Counted from the stretch's first letter, positions 16,713 through 26,180 are shown. The stretch is 42,219 nt of DNA from Magnetococcales bacterium (GCA_015228935.1 JADGCO010000034.1:1-42219), one strand, 5' to 3'. Program-made: numbers and translations. Notes: generated by a model not told the origin, from the letters alone.

Positions 16713-18752
16713 ATGACGAAGCGAATGGAAGCGAACCCCAATTCATCCCGACTGGGTCTCAGGTACCAGGTGTATGGAATTGTTGGCACCTTGCTGCTGC
16801 TGTTGCTGGTCAACACCTTTCTGGGTCTCGGCAGTGGCGGAAAGAATTCCTCCCGGGATATGGATGTGGTTCGCCTCCTTCAGGACCTGAACCGGGGTGT
16901 GGGACGCCTGGAGAGTTTGCGTCTTCAGCAGTTGCTCATTCTGGAACAGGCTGTCAGCGGCTCCCGGGAAAGTGAACAGCGCGTCTGGTTCCTGGGTGTG
17001 GTCGAAAATGTCAATAAACAGACAGCTGCTCTGCAAACACTCTTGAAAAAATTGCGTACCTTGACCACCAACCCGGATGTGATCAGGGACAACCAACGCC
17101 TTGCCCAACATTTTGTCACCGTGGAAAAAGGGTTGCGGGATCTCTCCGAACGGGGAATACAGGTGCTGGACCGGGTACAGCAGAAAGATTTGGCTTCCGG
17201 TCGCAAGTTGTTGGAGGAGATCAGTCAGAATCATGGAATCAAATCCAAGGATTTGGAGCAGTCTTTCGTTTTCCTCGGATCGTTGGTCAATTTGCAGGTC
17301 GGTTCTCCACCTGCCGGCAGAGACAAAATAATCTGGTTGACTGGGTTGATTGTGATCCTGGCTCTGGTCATGGGGGTGGTTGCGGCCTGGTGGATTGTCT
17401 CCCGCCATGAGCGGGAAGTGCCAATCCATGCCGCCGGCGGCCAAATGCTGCCATTCCGTCCGGAAGAGGTTGCCCGAAAACCCCAGGGGCGGACGACATC
17501 CATGAACGGTTTGACGGATCGGCATCGGGATTTGGTCCAGGAAATCGAGGCCAAACTGATTCATTTGAGTGAGTTGGGCCAACCTCTGCAATCCCTTGCC
17601 AGTGATCTGGCGGCCCATGTGCAGGAGATGACCCATGGAGCCAAAAAGGCGATCTATGACTCCCGCGAAATGCGCACCAACATGTCCACCATCAATGCCT
17701 GGGCCGAAGAGTCCAACGAGCATATGCGCATTATTTCCAAGTCGGCGGAAGAGTCCAGCGCCAACATGCAATCCATCAACAAGGCCTCCGAAGATGCCAA
17801 TACCGCCTTGAAAATGGTCGCCGAATCCTCCGATCAGGCCAGTGTCAGCATGAACTCCGTGCGGGATGCCGCCGAACGGACCAATCGCAATCTGAACGAA
17901 GTGGCCCGTTCCGTGGAGGAGTTGAATCGTTCCCTGATGGAAGTCCGCAAGCAGTGCGAAGCGGCAGACAAGGAGTCCGGTCAGGCCAGTCACAATGCCC
18001 AGAACAATTCCGAGGTGATGTCCAATCTGGCGAAAGCGGCCCAGGAAATCGGCAAGGTGATCGAACTGATCAACGAAATTGCCGACCAGACCAACATGCT
18101 GGCCTTGAATGCCTCCATCGAAGCCGCCGGGGCCGGAGATGCCGGCAAGGGGTTTGCGGTGGTGGCCAATGAAGTCAAGGAATTGGCACGTCAAACCACC
18201 GATGCCATCCGTCTGGTGGGAGACAGTGTGGACGAAATCCAGGAAAAAACCGCCGAAGCCACCAAGGCCGCCCATGAAATGGCGCTCAACATTGAGCGCA
18301 TCAGCCAGTCCAATCGCGAAATCCTTCATACCGTGGACAGCCAGAGCAACAACATCCAGGCCGTGGCTAAATCCATGGAAGCCGTGGCCATGGAAAACAG
18401 CGAAGTCACCCGCCTGGTGGCCGAATCAAGCGGCGGCATCTCCGAAATGAGTCGCAATGTCAACGAAATCTCCGAAGGTATCGCCGAAGTGACCCGCAAT
18501 GTGACCGAGGCCACCGAAGGAATCCACCGCATGGCGACCGGCGTCGGCGAAATCGCCCGCGGCAACATCGAAAATTCACAGAATGTGGGCGATGCGGCCA
18601 GCTCCACCACCGGTGTCATCAGCAGCATGGAGCATGTCAATGCCACTGCGGAAAAGATTGGTGAAATGGGTACCGGCATCAGTACCCTGGCCGAAGGATT
18701 GAACAAAAGCATCCACGAGTTGCACGAAGTGCTGAACGAAATGCGGAGTTGA
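16713..18752 (+). CDS. Methyl-accepting chemotaxis protein
   Basis: This 679-residue protein has one membrane helix near residues 19-40, a helical periplasmic domain to about 205, a second helix at about 206-229 ([20 protein letters not shown]), and a long cytoplasmic coiled coil. The receptor hairpin tip is unmistakable: [20 protein letters not shown] followed by [13 protein letters not shown]. It senses a ligand outside and controls CheA through CheW. A clear HAMP domain is not visible after the second helix, and there is no C-terminal CheR-tethering pentapeptide. The ATG at 16713 has AGGAA a few bases upstream; a GTG at 16707 is an alternative. Confidence 0.95.
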   Translation: MTKRMEANPNSSRLGLRYQVYGIVGTLLLLLLVNTFLGLGSGGKNSSRDMDVVRLLQDLNRGVGRLESLRLQQLLILEQAVSGSRESEQRVWFLGVVENVNKQTAALQTLLKKLRTLTTNPDVIRDNQRLAQHFVTVEKGLRDLSERGIQVLDRVQQKDLASGRKLLEEISQNHGIKSKDLEQSFVFLGSLVNLQVGSPPAGRDKIIWLTGLIVILALVMGVVAAWWIVSRHEREVPIHAAGGQMLPFRPEEVARKPQGRTTSMNGLTDRHRDLVQEIEAKLIHLSELGQPLQSLASDLAAHVQEMTHGAKKAIYDSREMRTNMSTINAWAEESNEHMRIISKSAEESSANMQSINKASEDANTALKMVAESSDQASVSMNSVRDAAERTNRNLNEVARSVEELNRSLMEVRKQCEAADKESGQASHNAQNNSEVMSNLAKAAQEIGKVIELINEIADQTNMLALNASIEAAGAGDAGKGFAVVANEVKELARQTTDAIRLVGDSVDEIQEKTAEATKAAHEMALNIERISQSNREILHTVDSQSNNIQAVAKSMEAVAMENSEVTRLVAESSGGISEMSRNVNEISEGIAEVTRNVTEATEGIHRMATGVGEIARGNIENSQNVGDAASSTTGVISSMEHVNATAEKIGEMGTGISTLAEGLNKSIHELHEVLNEMRS

Positions 18753-18870
18753 ACGCGAGACGTCGCGGAAAATTGCCCGGTTCCAATATGCCGGTATTGC
18801 ATTGTTCGGCGAGATGGGGTAGTAAGTGTGGACCAAACCACCCCTGTAACCGAATGAGGAACCTGAAGGC

Positions 18871-19521
18871 ATGTCACCTGACTTGGCACGCGCACGAAAG
18901 AACATGGTGCAATCCCAGGTGCTTCCCAATCGGGTGACCAATCCCGATTTGTTGGCGCTCCTGGGTTCGATCCCGAGAGAACGGTTTTTCGATGCCGCAT
19001 ATCGGGAATTTGCCTATTCGGATTATCCGATCCCACTGGGTTGGTCCGGGCGTTGCTGTCTGCTTCCTCTCCAAATCGCCTGGTTGATTCAGGCCCTGGA
19101 GTGTGGCAAGGGCGACAAGGTGCTTGTGGTCGGGGCTGGCACCGGCTATGAAGCGGCTCTCCTTGCCGGAATGGGGGCGCAGGTCTGTGCCCTGGAATCC
19201 GATCCGGTCCTGGCCGCCCAGGGTCAGGAGGCTACCGCCGGGACAGAAGTTGCCTGGCGTGTCCAGGAATACCAGTCCGGCTGGCCCGAAGAGGCTCCCT
19301 TCAGGGGTATTCTCTTCTGTGGCGCGGTCCATGAAGTTCCCGCCTCCTGCCGACAACAATTGGCGCGTGATGGCAACCTGGTTGCCATCGTCGGCCCGTC
19401 CCGGGCACCCGTCATGCATGCCAAACGATTCTCGGGAAGTGGTGGCCCAGAGGAATTTCTCTTTGAAACCGTCACGACGTCGCTGCCTGGGCTGGAGTGT
19501 TCCTCCACGTTCCAGATTTGA
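18871..19521 (+). CDS. Protein-L-isoaspartate O-methyltransferase family protein
   Basis: This 216-residue protein has the Pcm family pattern: NMVQSQVLPNRVTNPDLLALL and IPRERFF at the N-terminus, a motif I glycine loop VVGAGTGYEAALLAG, and an acidic CALESDP ending the second strand. True PCMT repairs isoaspartate in aged proteins by methylating it with SAM. This form resembles the divergent group common in Alphaproteobacteria, whose repair activity has not been shown for all members. It is 28 bases upstream of the cytochrome gene and probably cotranscribed with it. Confidence 0.85.
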   Translation: MSPDLARARKNMVQSQVLPNRVTNPDLLALLGSIPRERFFDAAYREFAYSDYPIPLGWSGRCCLLPLQIAWLIQALECGKGDKVLVVGAGTGYEAALLAGMGAQVCALESDPVLAAQGQEATAGTEVAWRVQEYQSGWPEEAPFRGILFCGAVHEVPASCRQQLARDGNLVAIVGPSRAPVMHAKRFSGSGGPEEFLFETVTTSLPGLECSSTFQI

Positions 19522-19549
19522 CGCCTGCCTCTCATTACGGAAACTGACA

Positions 19550-20179
19550 ATGAGCCAATTGCGTTGTTTGCTGGTCGGGTTTGCCGCCTGTTTTCTGGTG
19601 GCTTTTGCCTCGGAGCGTGCCGTTGCCGCAGACGCCTCGCCCACACCAGAACCCGTGCCCGAACAGGAGTATCTCCACTTTGGCAACATGGGTGGCCTCC
19701 TGCCCTCTCTCGATCTGGGTGATATCAAGGACTCTGAATCTCCCGGGGCCAAAGCGTCACTCAAGTATTGTGGTCAATGCCATAACCATCCCGGTCCGGG
19801 CATGCACACCCATGAAGAGTGGAACCAGGTATTTTGGCGGATGATGTGGCGCATGCAGATCATGCGGGCGCAATTCAAGAATTTTCTGGTCCCGCACTAT
19901 GGCGAAAGCCAGATCATGTTTGCCTATTTCGTTGCCAATTCTCTCAAAAGTATCAAGGCGAATGAAGTTCCCATGCAGGAAGCGGGTGCCGTTGACTTCG
20001 TGAAAATCTGCAACCAGTGCCATCAGTTGCCATCCCCGGCCCAACACGAGGTCAAGGATTGGCGCGAGGTGGTGCAACGTATGAAAAACCACATGAAAAG
20101 CATGGGAAGAGTCTATCCCACCCAGGAAGAGTCGGACCGCATCATCGCCTTTTTGAAGTCACAGAGTGGCAAAAAATAA
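19550..20179 (+). CDS. Exported dihaem cytochrome c
   Basis: This 209-residue protein has a signal peptide (MSQLRCLLVGFAACFLVAFA, cleavage after about AVAA) and two haem c sites: CGQCH (Cys74, Cys77, His78) and CNQCH (Cys154, Cys157, His158). Each lies in a similar ~80-residue segment containing DWREVVQRMKNHM or EEWNQVFWRMMWRM, so the protein looks like an internal duplication. It should carry electrons in the periplasm; the partner is unknown. The ATG at 19550 is used because the upstream in-frame extension overlaps the Pcm gene and hides the signal peptide. It converges on the next gene with 6 bases between. Confidence 0.9.
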   Translation: MSQLRCLLVGFAACFLVAFASERAVAADASPTPEPVPEQEYLHFGNMGGLLPSLDLGDIKDSESPGAKASLKYCGQCHNHPGPGMHTHEEWNQVFWRMMWRMQIMRAQFKNFLVPHYGESQIMFAYFVANSLKSIKANEVPMQEAGAVDFVKICNQCHQLPSPAQHEVKDWREVVQRMKNHMKSMGRVYPTQEESDRIIAFLKSQSGKK

Positions 20180-20185
20180 GGTGGA

Positions 20186-21340
20186 TCACCCGGATATCAG
20201 GGTCAGCATCTCCCGGATCCGATTGGTGAAAGTGTGGTTCCTGGCAACGTTTTCCTGTCCGTGTCGGGCGATTTTCTCTCTGGCCAGCGGGTGGTTTTCG
20301 TAGAAACGGATTTTGTCGAGGAGTTCCTCGACCGTGGCGTAAGTCTCCAGATCAATCCCCTCCTGAAATATTTCGGAGAGGGTCGTCTGGCGGTTGGCAA
20401 GCAGGAATCCCCGGGCCGCAAGAACGTTGAACAGGCGGTCACTCAGGCCATCCAGGGCATATATTCTGGTGAGGGAAAGATTGATGCGACTGGCGGCAAA
20501 AACCTTTCCGGAAGTGCGCAAGGGGAGTGCGCCCCGGTAATGGACGTTGGGAAGTTCGGCTTGCTGCCAATCCGGAGGACCGAAAGCCTCCAGATGCGGA
20601 ATGGCCTGGAAAAAATGTCGCCTTTGCTTGAAGGCGGCTTCCTTGGTCAGAAGAAGCGTCAAATCATCTGGTTGCAGACCTGATACCTGAAGAATGTTCC
20701 CTTTTTGTCCATACGCCCTGGCGACCAGCTCCGGCAGAATGTAGCGAAACTCTTTGGAGGCTGCATTCTGTTGTTGGAGAATGGCGTCGCAGGCTGCCAG
20801 CATGTGTTCGAACAGGGGTGTCTGGTCGGGGGATTCCTGGTTGAGTTTCATCCGGGCCAATTCTGCGGAGCGGCGATAATAGTTGTTTTCGCCCATTTCA
20901 ATCGTGCCGACAAAACTGACACCGTAGGGTTGTTCTGCCACCTGAGGAGCGACCGGTTCGATGTTGCAGGCATTGGGAAGGTATTTGGCCTTGACGCCCA
21001 GTGCGGCCAGTTTTTCGGCATCATCGCGATATGTCAGGAATATGAAATCGGTCTTGTTGTACAGGTCTGTTTGAAAGTATTTATTATTAAGGCATTTATC
21101 GACCACCCAATGCAGAACCGGGATGCTTTTTGCCGCCCCGATGCGGGAGACAACGATTGAAAACATCGGGTGATTCAGGATGAAGTCGGGGCGGAAACGG
21201 TCTATGGCCAGTAAAATATTTTCACTGTCTGCAACGGATTCACAATATTCCGTGACCGCATGGATGCCATTGTCGGTACAGGCCTTGCGGAGGTCGTCAT
21301 AATAATCAAACCGACGCAGTTTGATGATCAGGCAGCGCAT
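20186..21340 (-). CDS. CgeB-like glycosyltransferase
   Basis: This 384-residue protein looks like a GT-B glycosyltransferase of the CgeB/Glyco_trans_1_2 group. It has an N-terminal domain with the motif VLHWVVDKCL, a central GVSFVGTIEMGENNYYRRSA, and a C-terminal INLSLTRIYALDGLSDRLFNVLAARG. This last part is the conserved donor-site region, ending in HTFTNRIREMLTLI. Family members add sugars to surface structures, and some modify flagellin. Substrates cannot be told from sequence. Its 5' side is a ~360-base gap full of hairpin repeats. Confidence 0.82.
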   Translation of the reverse strand: MRCLIIKLRRFDYYDDLRKACTDNGIHAVTEYCESVADSENILLAIDRFRPDFILNHPMFSIVVSRIGAAKSIPVLHWVVDKCLNNKYFQTDLYNKTDFIFLTYRDDAEKLAALGVKAKYLPNACNIEPVAPQVAEQPYGVSFVGTIEMGENNYYRRSAELARMKLNQESPDQTPLFEHMLAACDAILQQQNAASKEFRYILPELVARAYGQKGNILQVSGLQPDDLTLLLTKEAAFKQRRHFFQAIPHLEAFGPPDWQQAELPNVHYRGALPLRTSGKVFAASRINLSLTRIYALDGLSDRLFNVLAARGFLLANRQTTLSEIFQEGIDLETYATVEELLDKIRFYENHPLAREKIARHGQENVARNHTFTNRIREMLTLISG

Positions 21341-21408
21341 GGGATCGACTCTGTTTTATTATATACGAGAAACTTGGCCTTGATCATCGTTTCGGCCATT
21401 CTGTAATT

Positions 21409-21488
21409 GGGGTCCAGGGGGCTGGCTCCCTGGCAGGTCCAGGACAGAGTCCTGGCGGGGTATGGGGCGGAGCCCCATGCTGTTTTTT
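21409..21488. repeat. Variant GC-rich hairpin cluster
   Basis: Three successive palindromes occur: CCAGGGGGCTGGCTCCCTGG, CCAGGACAGAGTCCTGG and GGGGCGGAGCCCC, followed by a run of T. The last one and its surroundings match the core of the MITE-like elements. There are no terminal inverted repeats. With the next hairpin it fills most of the gap 21341-21699; I see no gene there. Confidence 0.6.
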
Positions 21489-21553
21489 TACGCCCCCCTT
21501 TTCCCAGGATTTTTTTGCGCTGTTTGCAAAAAAATCCCAGGGGGCGGGCCATG

Positions 21554-21593
21554 GTCTGACTCTTGGCGCGTTGTTCAGCGCCAAGAGTCAGAC
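21554..21593. repeat. Perfect 16-bp inverted repeat
   Basis: GTCTGACTCTTGGCGC (21554-21569) and its exact complement (21578-21593) flank an 8-base loop. No T-run follows on either strand, so it is not a simple intrinsic terminator. Confidence 0.8.
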
Positions 21594-21699
21594 GTATTGC
21601 AGGTTTTTCGAGAAAACACTCACCGTGGCCGAATGGATGATCATGGCCTCTTTTTCAAACTGCCTTTCCTTAAACTGCACTTTTCAAGGGAGCAGCGGT

Positions 21700-22392
21700 T
21701 CAAACCAGGGTCGGCACCGGAAAACCGATTTCACGCAGGGCGACCAGGATGATGCGCACCACCCGTTCGGGTTCGAAAAAGTCCGTATTGATGGTCAGAT
21801 CGTAGTAGGCCCGGGGGTTTGGGTATTTGCTGGCAATTTTTTCGACAAATTTGTCCCGGTCGCGATTTTTTTCAATGATTATTTTTTCGGCTTTGCGTTC
21901 CTTGATTTCGAGGCGTTTGGCCACCCGTTTGGTACACATGTCCAGGGAGCCTTCGATGCGGACCCGGAGGGTGGGTCGATTGGTGGGGATCACAAGGTGT
22001 GCCCCGCGGCCGACAATCACCCCGCCCGAGGAGCTGATGCCCAGGATCACCTTGACCATGTAGCGGAAAAAATTGCTGTTGGCACTTCCCTTGTCCACGA
22101 AAAAGCCCTGGATGATGTCATCCATGGCGGTGGTGGCACGTTCGTCGAGTTGTTCCATGATGTGGGCGTTGCCTTTGGCCTCTTTGACCACGGCCTTGAG
22201 GAGTTCCCGATCATAGAGTTGGACCCCCAGGGTTTCGGCCAACAGATTGGCAATCGCACTGCCGTTGGCACCATACATGCGGGAGATGGTCACCAGGGGT
22301 TTGGCCAGGACCCCGACATCGGTTTTCTGGGGAGGCTGGTATTGATTGGCAGAGAGAATGGAGTGAATCACGTCCATGGTGTCTTTGGCCAT
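21700..22392 (-). CDS. Cytidylate-kinase-like family protein
   Basis: This 230-residue protein matches the cytidylate-kinase-like group (PF13189 type). It has VTISRMYGANGSAIANLLAE at the nucleotide-binding loop, YDRELLKAVVKEA, GGVIVGRGAHLVIP, and the lid-like RVRIEGSLDMCTKRVAKRLEI. It ends with YYDLTINTDFFEPERVV. Real CMP kinases move phosphate from ATP to CMP; this group is related but its substrate is not established. It lies 27 bases downstream of the PIN gene and is probably the last gene of the PPK2-AAA-PIN operon. Confidence 0.85.
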   Translation of the reverse strand: MAKDTMDVIHSILSANQYQPPQKTDVGVLAKPLVTISRMYGANGSAIANLLAETLGVQLYDRELLKAVVKEAKGNAHIMEQLDERATTAMDDIIQGFFVDKGSANSNFFRYMVKVILGISSSGGVIVGRGAHLVIPTNRPTLRVRIEGSLDMCTKRVAKRLEIKERKAEKIIIEKNRDRDKFVEKIASKYPNPRAYYDLTINTDFFEPERVVRIILVALREIGFPVPTLV

Positions 22393-22419
22393 TAGGCGAT
22401 CTCCTCGGAGGGGGGTTGT

Positions 22420-22938
22420 TTATCGGTTGCGACGCCGTGGAATGGATTTATGCAGGGGGGGAGTCGGCTGATGGCTTTTCAATCCCAGGTCGCCGGTCAG
22501 AATTTCCACGGTGCAGCCTGTCTGTGCGTAGTAATCGGCAACATCGACAATTGTGGCGTCTCCCAGGGAAATTCCCTGTGTGGCCATGTCGGGCCAATTG
22601 TCTGCCAATGAGAGCAATGTGTCGCGTTCCCAAAGATTGGTTTGGGCGACAAAGGCCGCCCAGGGGGTGTTTCCCTCGGCTGTGTCGCGAATGTATTTTC
22701 CCAGTTCCCGGGCCAAGCTGTGACGATCCCCTTTGCATTGGCTGATATGGTTGCCCGTTTCGATGATCGTAGCCAGGGGCAGGACGAAAGTCGATCCTTC
22801 TTTTTCTTCACGGGCAATCTGATTTGATATTCTTTTGTGATCCCACACATCTCCTTCAGGGCCACAAGTTTCTTTTCCCGGGACCTGCAACAGGCAGCAG
22901 AAGACGCTGGTATCGAAGATCAATGCCTTATTCGCCAT
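22420..22938 (-). CDS. PIN-like domain nuclease
   Basis: This 172-residue protein has an apparently intact PIN active site: Asp9 in LIFDTSVFCCLL, Glu60 in ATIIETGNH, Asp127 and Asp132 in LGDATIVDVADYY, and Asp150 in ILTGDLGL. PIN nucleases use such acidic residues to hold Mg2+ or Mn2+ and cut RNA; many are toxins (VapC). It is longer than VapC (~130 residues) because of inserts after the first and second acidic residues. The ATG at 22938 lies inside the 3' end of the ATPase gene (11-base overlap), so translation is coupled. No small VapB-like antitoxin gene is present. The ATPase is the likely partner. Confidence 0.82.
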   Translation of the reverse strand: MANKALIFDTSVFCCLLQVPGKETCGPEGDVWDHKRISNQIAREEKEGSTFVLPLATIIETGNHISQCKGDRHSLARELGKYIRDTAEGNTPWAAFVAQTNLWERDTLLSLADNWPDMATQGISLGDATIVDVADYYAQTGCTVEILTGDLGLKSHQPTPPLHKSIPRRRNR

Positions 22939-24145
22939 GGGCTTTGGTTCCACGGGTTCGCAAGGCCTCTTCGATACGACCCGAGGTGGCCAGGCGACCG
23001 ACCGGTCCATAGGCCAGGAGTTTGGCCAATTGGGGTGCCTCTTCCAGCAGGGTCAGGCGGCTTTCTCCGGTATCCGGATCCCGATGCACGACCGTGATGT
23101 AAGGCAACATGTCCGGTCCCATGGCATCGAGCAAGGCCGGATTGTGTGTTGTCACCAGGAGATCCACTCCCCGGTTTTTGCCTTCTTCCTTGAGCATTTG
23201 CACGAGTATTCCGGCCCGGGAAGGGTGCAGGCCTTGATCCACATCTTCAATGACCAGGAGCGAACCGGGAGGACGGGTAAACAGAGCCGTCAGAATGGCC
23301 AACAGCCGCAGGGTGCCATCGGACATACTGCGGGCATCCATGGTTTGAGTTGTCCCATTGCCATCATGCCATTTTTCTTCGCACTTGATGATGAAACAGT
23401 TCAGATCAGGTCCTTCCTGTTCGGCCCAGATGCGATGAATATCACCATCTGGTAAATATTTCAGGTATTTTTTAATTAGTTCATTAAATTTATTCAGGCT
23501 ATCCAAATCCATGGATGCCATAACACTGGCAGTATTTGATGCATCAGGTTGCATGATGTCGGTAATGGTCGAATATTCCCGCATACGAGGGGGGGTTGGG
23601 TTTAGTATGAAAATGTTTTTAAAAACATCTATTAATAATTGATGGTACCCTTTCAAGGGGGTGCGAGAGTTTGTATCCTGACGTATTTTTCTGGCAACAT
23701 GACGGCTTTTTTTATCCAATATATATTCAGCCAACGAACATTCTTGAAAGTTATTATTCATATGAGAATCCAAATATTGACGCACATTATAAAGGGATTT
23801 CAGGTCGCACTTGTTGGCCTGTATACGAGCATCAATGGAATAGACAAAATCGAGTGAAGAATTTTTCTGCGTTTCGTCGGCATCAAAAACGCCAGAAAGA
23901 AAAAAATCGTGATGCCCGCGAGTGACAGCCCACTTGAGGCCGCCGCGCACGGGGGGGAGGTTTTCGGTACCATTCAGGGCCTGGGTCGGGTCAATGCCAG
24001 AGACAACCCTCTGCATGAAGAGCAGGGCATCGACAATGTTGGATTTGCCACTGGCATTCGTGCCGATCAGGACGGTCAAAGGATCGATGTGCAGGGTTGC
24101 GTCGCGAAAGCTTTTCCAATGCCTGAGATGGAGTTCCTTGAGCAT
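22928..24145 (-). CDS. AAA ATPase of the AAA15/AAA21 (OLD-like, ABC-type) group
   Basis: This 405-residue protein has an ABC/SMC-type ATPase core split by a middle region. Walker A is GTNASGKS (residues 28-35), the signature-like motif is MSDGTLRLLAIL, Walker B LLVIEDVDQGLHPS, and the H-loop VTTHNPALL. Proteins of this kind often pair with a nuclease or other effector in phage defence (e.g. OLD, PARIS, RloA-like pairs). No TOPRIM nuclease is fused here; the separate PIN gene could supply that activity. The middle part is AT-richer than the ends. It starts 3 bases after the PPK2 stop. Confidence 0.88.
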   Translation of the reverse strand: MLKELHLRHWKSFRDATLHIDPLTVLIGTNASGKSNIVDALLFMQRVVSGIDPTQALNGTENLPPVRGGLKWAVTRGHHDFFLSGVFDADETQKNSSLDFVYSIDARIQANKCDLKSLYNVRQYLDSHMNNNFQECSLAEYILDKKSRHVARKIRQDTNSRTPLKGYHQLLIDVFKNIFILNPTPPRMREYSTITDIMQPDASNTASVMASMDLDSLNKFNELIKKYLKYLPDGDIHRIWAEQEGPDLNCFIIKCEEKWHDGNGTTQTMDARSMSDGTLRLLAILTALFTRPPGSLLVIEDVDQGLHPSRAGILVQMLKEEGKNRGVDLLVTTHNPALLDAMGPDMLPYITVVHRDPDTGESRLTLLEEAPQLAKLLAYGPVGRLATSGRIEEALRTRGTKAHGE

Positions 24146-24148
24146 GGC

Positions 24149-25000
24149 TCAATCGACACCCGTCTCTTCCTTGACGGTGCGCACGATACGCCGGTCGTAG
24201 TTCAAAAGAGAGCGGACCTTGCCCGGATAGTCGAGCTGGCTCAAAAAATAACGAATACTGTTGATCCTGGCCCGTTTTTTGTCGTCTGACTTGACGATCA
24301 TCCAGGGGGCTTCCGCCGTGGAGGAGTAGAAAAACATATCCTCCTTGGCCTTGGTATAGGCCTGCCATTTGTCCTGGGATTCACGGTCCACCGGACTCAA
24401 TTTCCATTGCTTGAGAGGATCGGTCATGCGGCGGTTGAAGCGGCGTAACTGCTCCTCCTTGCTGACCGAAAAGTAGAATTTATACAGAATGATACCGGAG
24501 GCCACCAGCATGCGTTCGAATTCGGGGACCGAGCGCAAAAATTCCCGCACCTCATCCTTGGAACAAAAACCCATGACCCGTTCGACACCGGAGCGATTGT
24601 ACCAACTGCGGTCAAAGAAACAAATTTCCCCGGCAGACGGCAGATGGGCCACATAGCGCTGGAAATACCACTGGGAGCGTTCCTTGTCACTCGGTTTGTC
24701 CAGTGCGACCACGCGACAGCCACGTGGATTCATGTGTTCGATGAAGCGCTTGATGGTTCCACCCTTGCCGGACGCATCCCGTCCCTCGAAAATGGCCACC
24801 ACCCGCAGACCCTTCTCCTTGACCCAGTTTTGCATCTTGAGCAATTCAATATGCAACGGGGCCATGATCTGTTGATAATCCTGATCGATCATGCGGCGGA
24901 ACTTCGGATGGGCAGCTTCCCGGGAGTGCAGGGCAGTTTCTGCATCGGGCAAGGTATCCGAAAGGGGTTCAATCTGGGCGGGTTGATCATCCATGTGCAT
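24149..25000 (-). CDS. ppk2: Polyphosphate kinase 2 (first copy)
   Basis: This 283-residue protein has the PPK2 pattern. Walker A is GRDASGKGG (from residue 73), MNPRGCRVVALDKPS and WYFQRYVAHLP follow, then the Walker B element FFDRSWYNRSGVERVMGF and the lid region RRFNRRMTDPLKQWKLS. PPK2 enzymes use polyphosphate to phosphorylate nucleotides (NDP to NTP or NMP to NDP, depending on class). The length fits the single-domain form. It is the first gene of the tight PPK2-AAA-PIN-kinase operon. A second PPK2 is at 37551-38573. Confidence 0.95.
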   Translation of the reverse strand: MHMDDQPAQIEPLSDTLPDAETALHSREAAHPKFRRMIDQDYQQIMAPLHIELLKMQNWVKEKGLRVVAIFEGRDASGKGGTIKRFIEHMNPRGCRVVALDKPSDKERSQWYFQRYVAHLPSAGEICFFDRSWYNRSGVERVMGFCSKDEVREFLRSVPEFERMLVASGIILYKFYFSVSKEEQLRRFNRRMTDPLKQWKLSPVDRESQDKWQAYTKAKEDMFFYSSTAEAPWMIVKSDDKKRARINSIRYFLSQLDYPGKVRSLLNYDRRIVRTVKEETGVD

Positions 25001-25101
25001 GCGGTCTGGCTCCGGTTGCGGCTTTTGGTACCTTCATCCCTGGTCCTCCATCATAACCCCACCCAGGTTCCGAGTTCCAGCAAATTGGTTGGGTAGCCTG
25101 C

Positions 25102-25135
25102 AAACAAAAAAGGGATCACCCTCTCAGGTGATCCC
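25102..25135 (-). terminator. Rho-independent terminator (minus strand)
   Basis: On the minus strand a 9-bp perfect stem (25127-25135 pairing with 25112-25120) with a 6-base loop is followed directly by six T. It ends minus-strand transcription coming from the small membrane protein gene, just before the PPK2 operon. The stretch from 25136 to 25325 holds no convincing gene. Confidence 0.85.
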
Positions 25136-25325
25136 GCGTCCGAATTCAAACGATTATTTGTTACAGAATTTCTTGATTTTATTCTACATGCAGCAGAACC
25201 CGGCACATCGTTCATCTGCTCATCAGGATCGTTACCGGATCCGCATCCGGGTCATGATATCCATATCGATAATCCTGCGGCATGGCATCAACCAGTACGG
25301 AACAAGTGGTCCGACCAAGGGTTGA

Positions 25326-25592
25326 TCAATGGGGCTTTTTCTGTTTCCAGAAAAGAATCCGTCCACATGCCTCGCACTTTTTCACGGTCGAAAGAAAATA
25401 AACCACACCGACCGTGGCAAAAATGGGTATCAGGATTCGGCTGGCTGCAATGACCGGTCCCAGACGAACGTCTTCGCGGATGATCTCTCCCGGGTTGATG
25501 ACAACCCCAAAGAGCGTGAACAACATGACAATCACTCCACCTACGAAGATGAGGACCATCGGGTTTTTGATCAGGGGCTTTTCTTCATGCAT
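25326..25592 (-). CDS. Small two-helix membrane protein with a CxxC pair
   Basis: This 88-residue protein has two hydrophobic helices (MVLIFVGGVIVMLFTLFGVV and LIPIFATVGVVYFLST). A short C-terminal tail carries CEACGRILFW, perhaps half a zinc site or a redox pair. The ATG at 25592 has a strong GGAGG site 5 bases upstream; longer in-frame starts lack this. I do not recognise the family. It is flanked by AT-rich non-coding DNA upstream and a terminator about 190 bases downstream. Confidence 0.65.
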   Translation of the reverse strand: MHEEKPLIKNPMVLIFVGGVIVMLFTLFGVVINPGEIIREDVRLGPVIAASRILIPIFATVGVVYFLSTVKKCEACGRILFWKQKKPH

Positions 25593-26180
25593 GGTAACCT
25601 CCAACGGGCAGACGATCTCAGTAACGTCTCCATTATAGGGGTGAACCGTAGTCACGCAAGAAAAATATTTCATAATAAATACAATATATTAACGTAAAAT
25701 GAAAATATTTTATCACTCCATTGATTTCATGTAATTCTCCGGCAAAAAGGGCCGCAACACCCTGTTTTTTTAAAAATTTATCGATACTAAAATAAATTTA
25801 TCCGTAAGTCACTACGAAAAAATCTGTTTTTCTTCCAAAGGATAGCGTGGAGGCTCGAAAAATGGTCAAAAAAGCCCCTGTCACGAACTGTCAGGATCGA
25901 CACGATTTGATGTGTTGATTAATATATTTTAGTGTAGAAAAGGGATGAGGTGGTAAGAGGAAAAATTCGGGAGAGAGGCAATTCGTAGGCTCCTACGTTG
26001 ACCGTGTCTCCTGACCCGGGCTGGCTGATGTGTGGTACCATTTCACGCGGAATAGTGGGCGAAAATTGGATATGGATTGGGGTCGATCCCGGGTGATCGA
26101 ACGTTATCTCTTACGAAATCCACTCCACGAAGCGGACTTCTGGTGGGCCGCAAGGTTCAAGATGCGGCGGAGAGACCGGG
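25593..26180. other. AT-rich intergenic region
   Basis: This 588-base gap separates two divergent genes and is much richer in A and T than its surroundings. It probably holds promoters for both. The only small open frame that stands out is 25862-25918 (plus strand, 18 codons), with GGAGG placed 8 bases before its ATG. I see no RNA gene. Confidence 0.5.

Noticed and set aside
16743-18329. Long minus-strand open frame inside the chemoreceptor gene
   Set aside because: Antisense to an unmistakable MCP; histidine/glycine-rich composition typical of a reversed GC-biased gene.
25136-25325. A small minus-strand gene between the membrane protein and the terminator
   Set aside because: Only frames of about 23-28 codons exist, with no ribosome-binding site; the stretch is more simply a 3' untranslated region.
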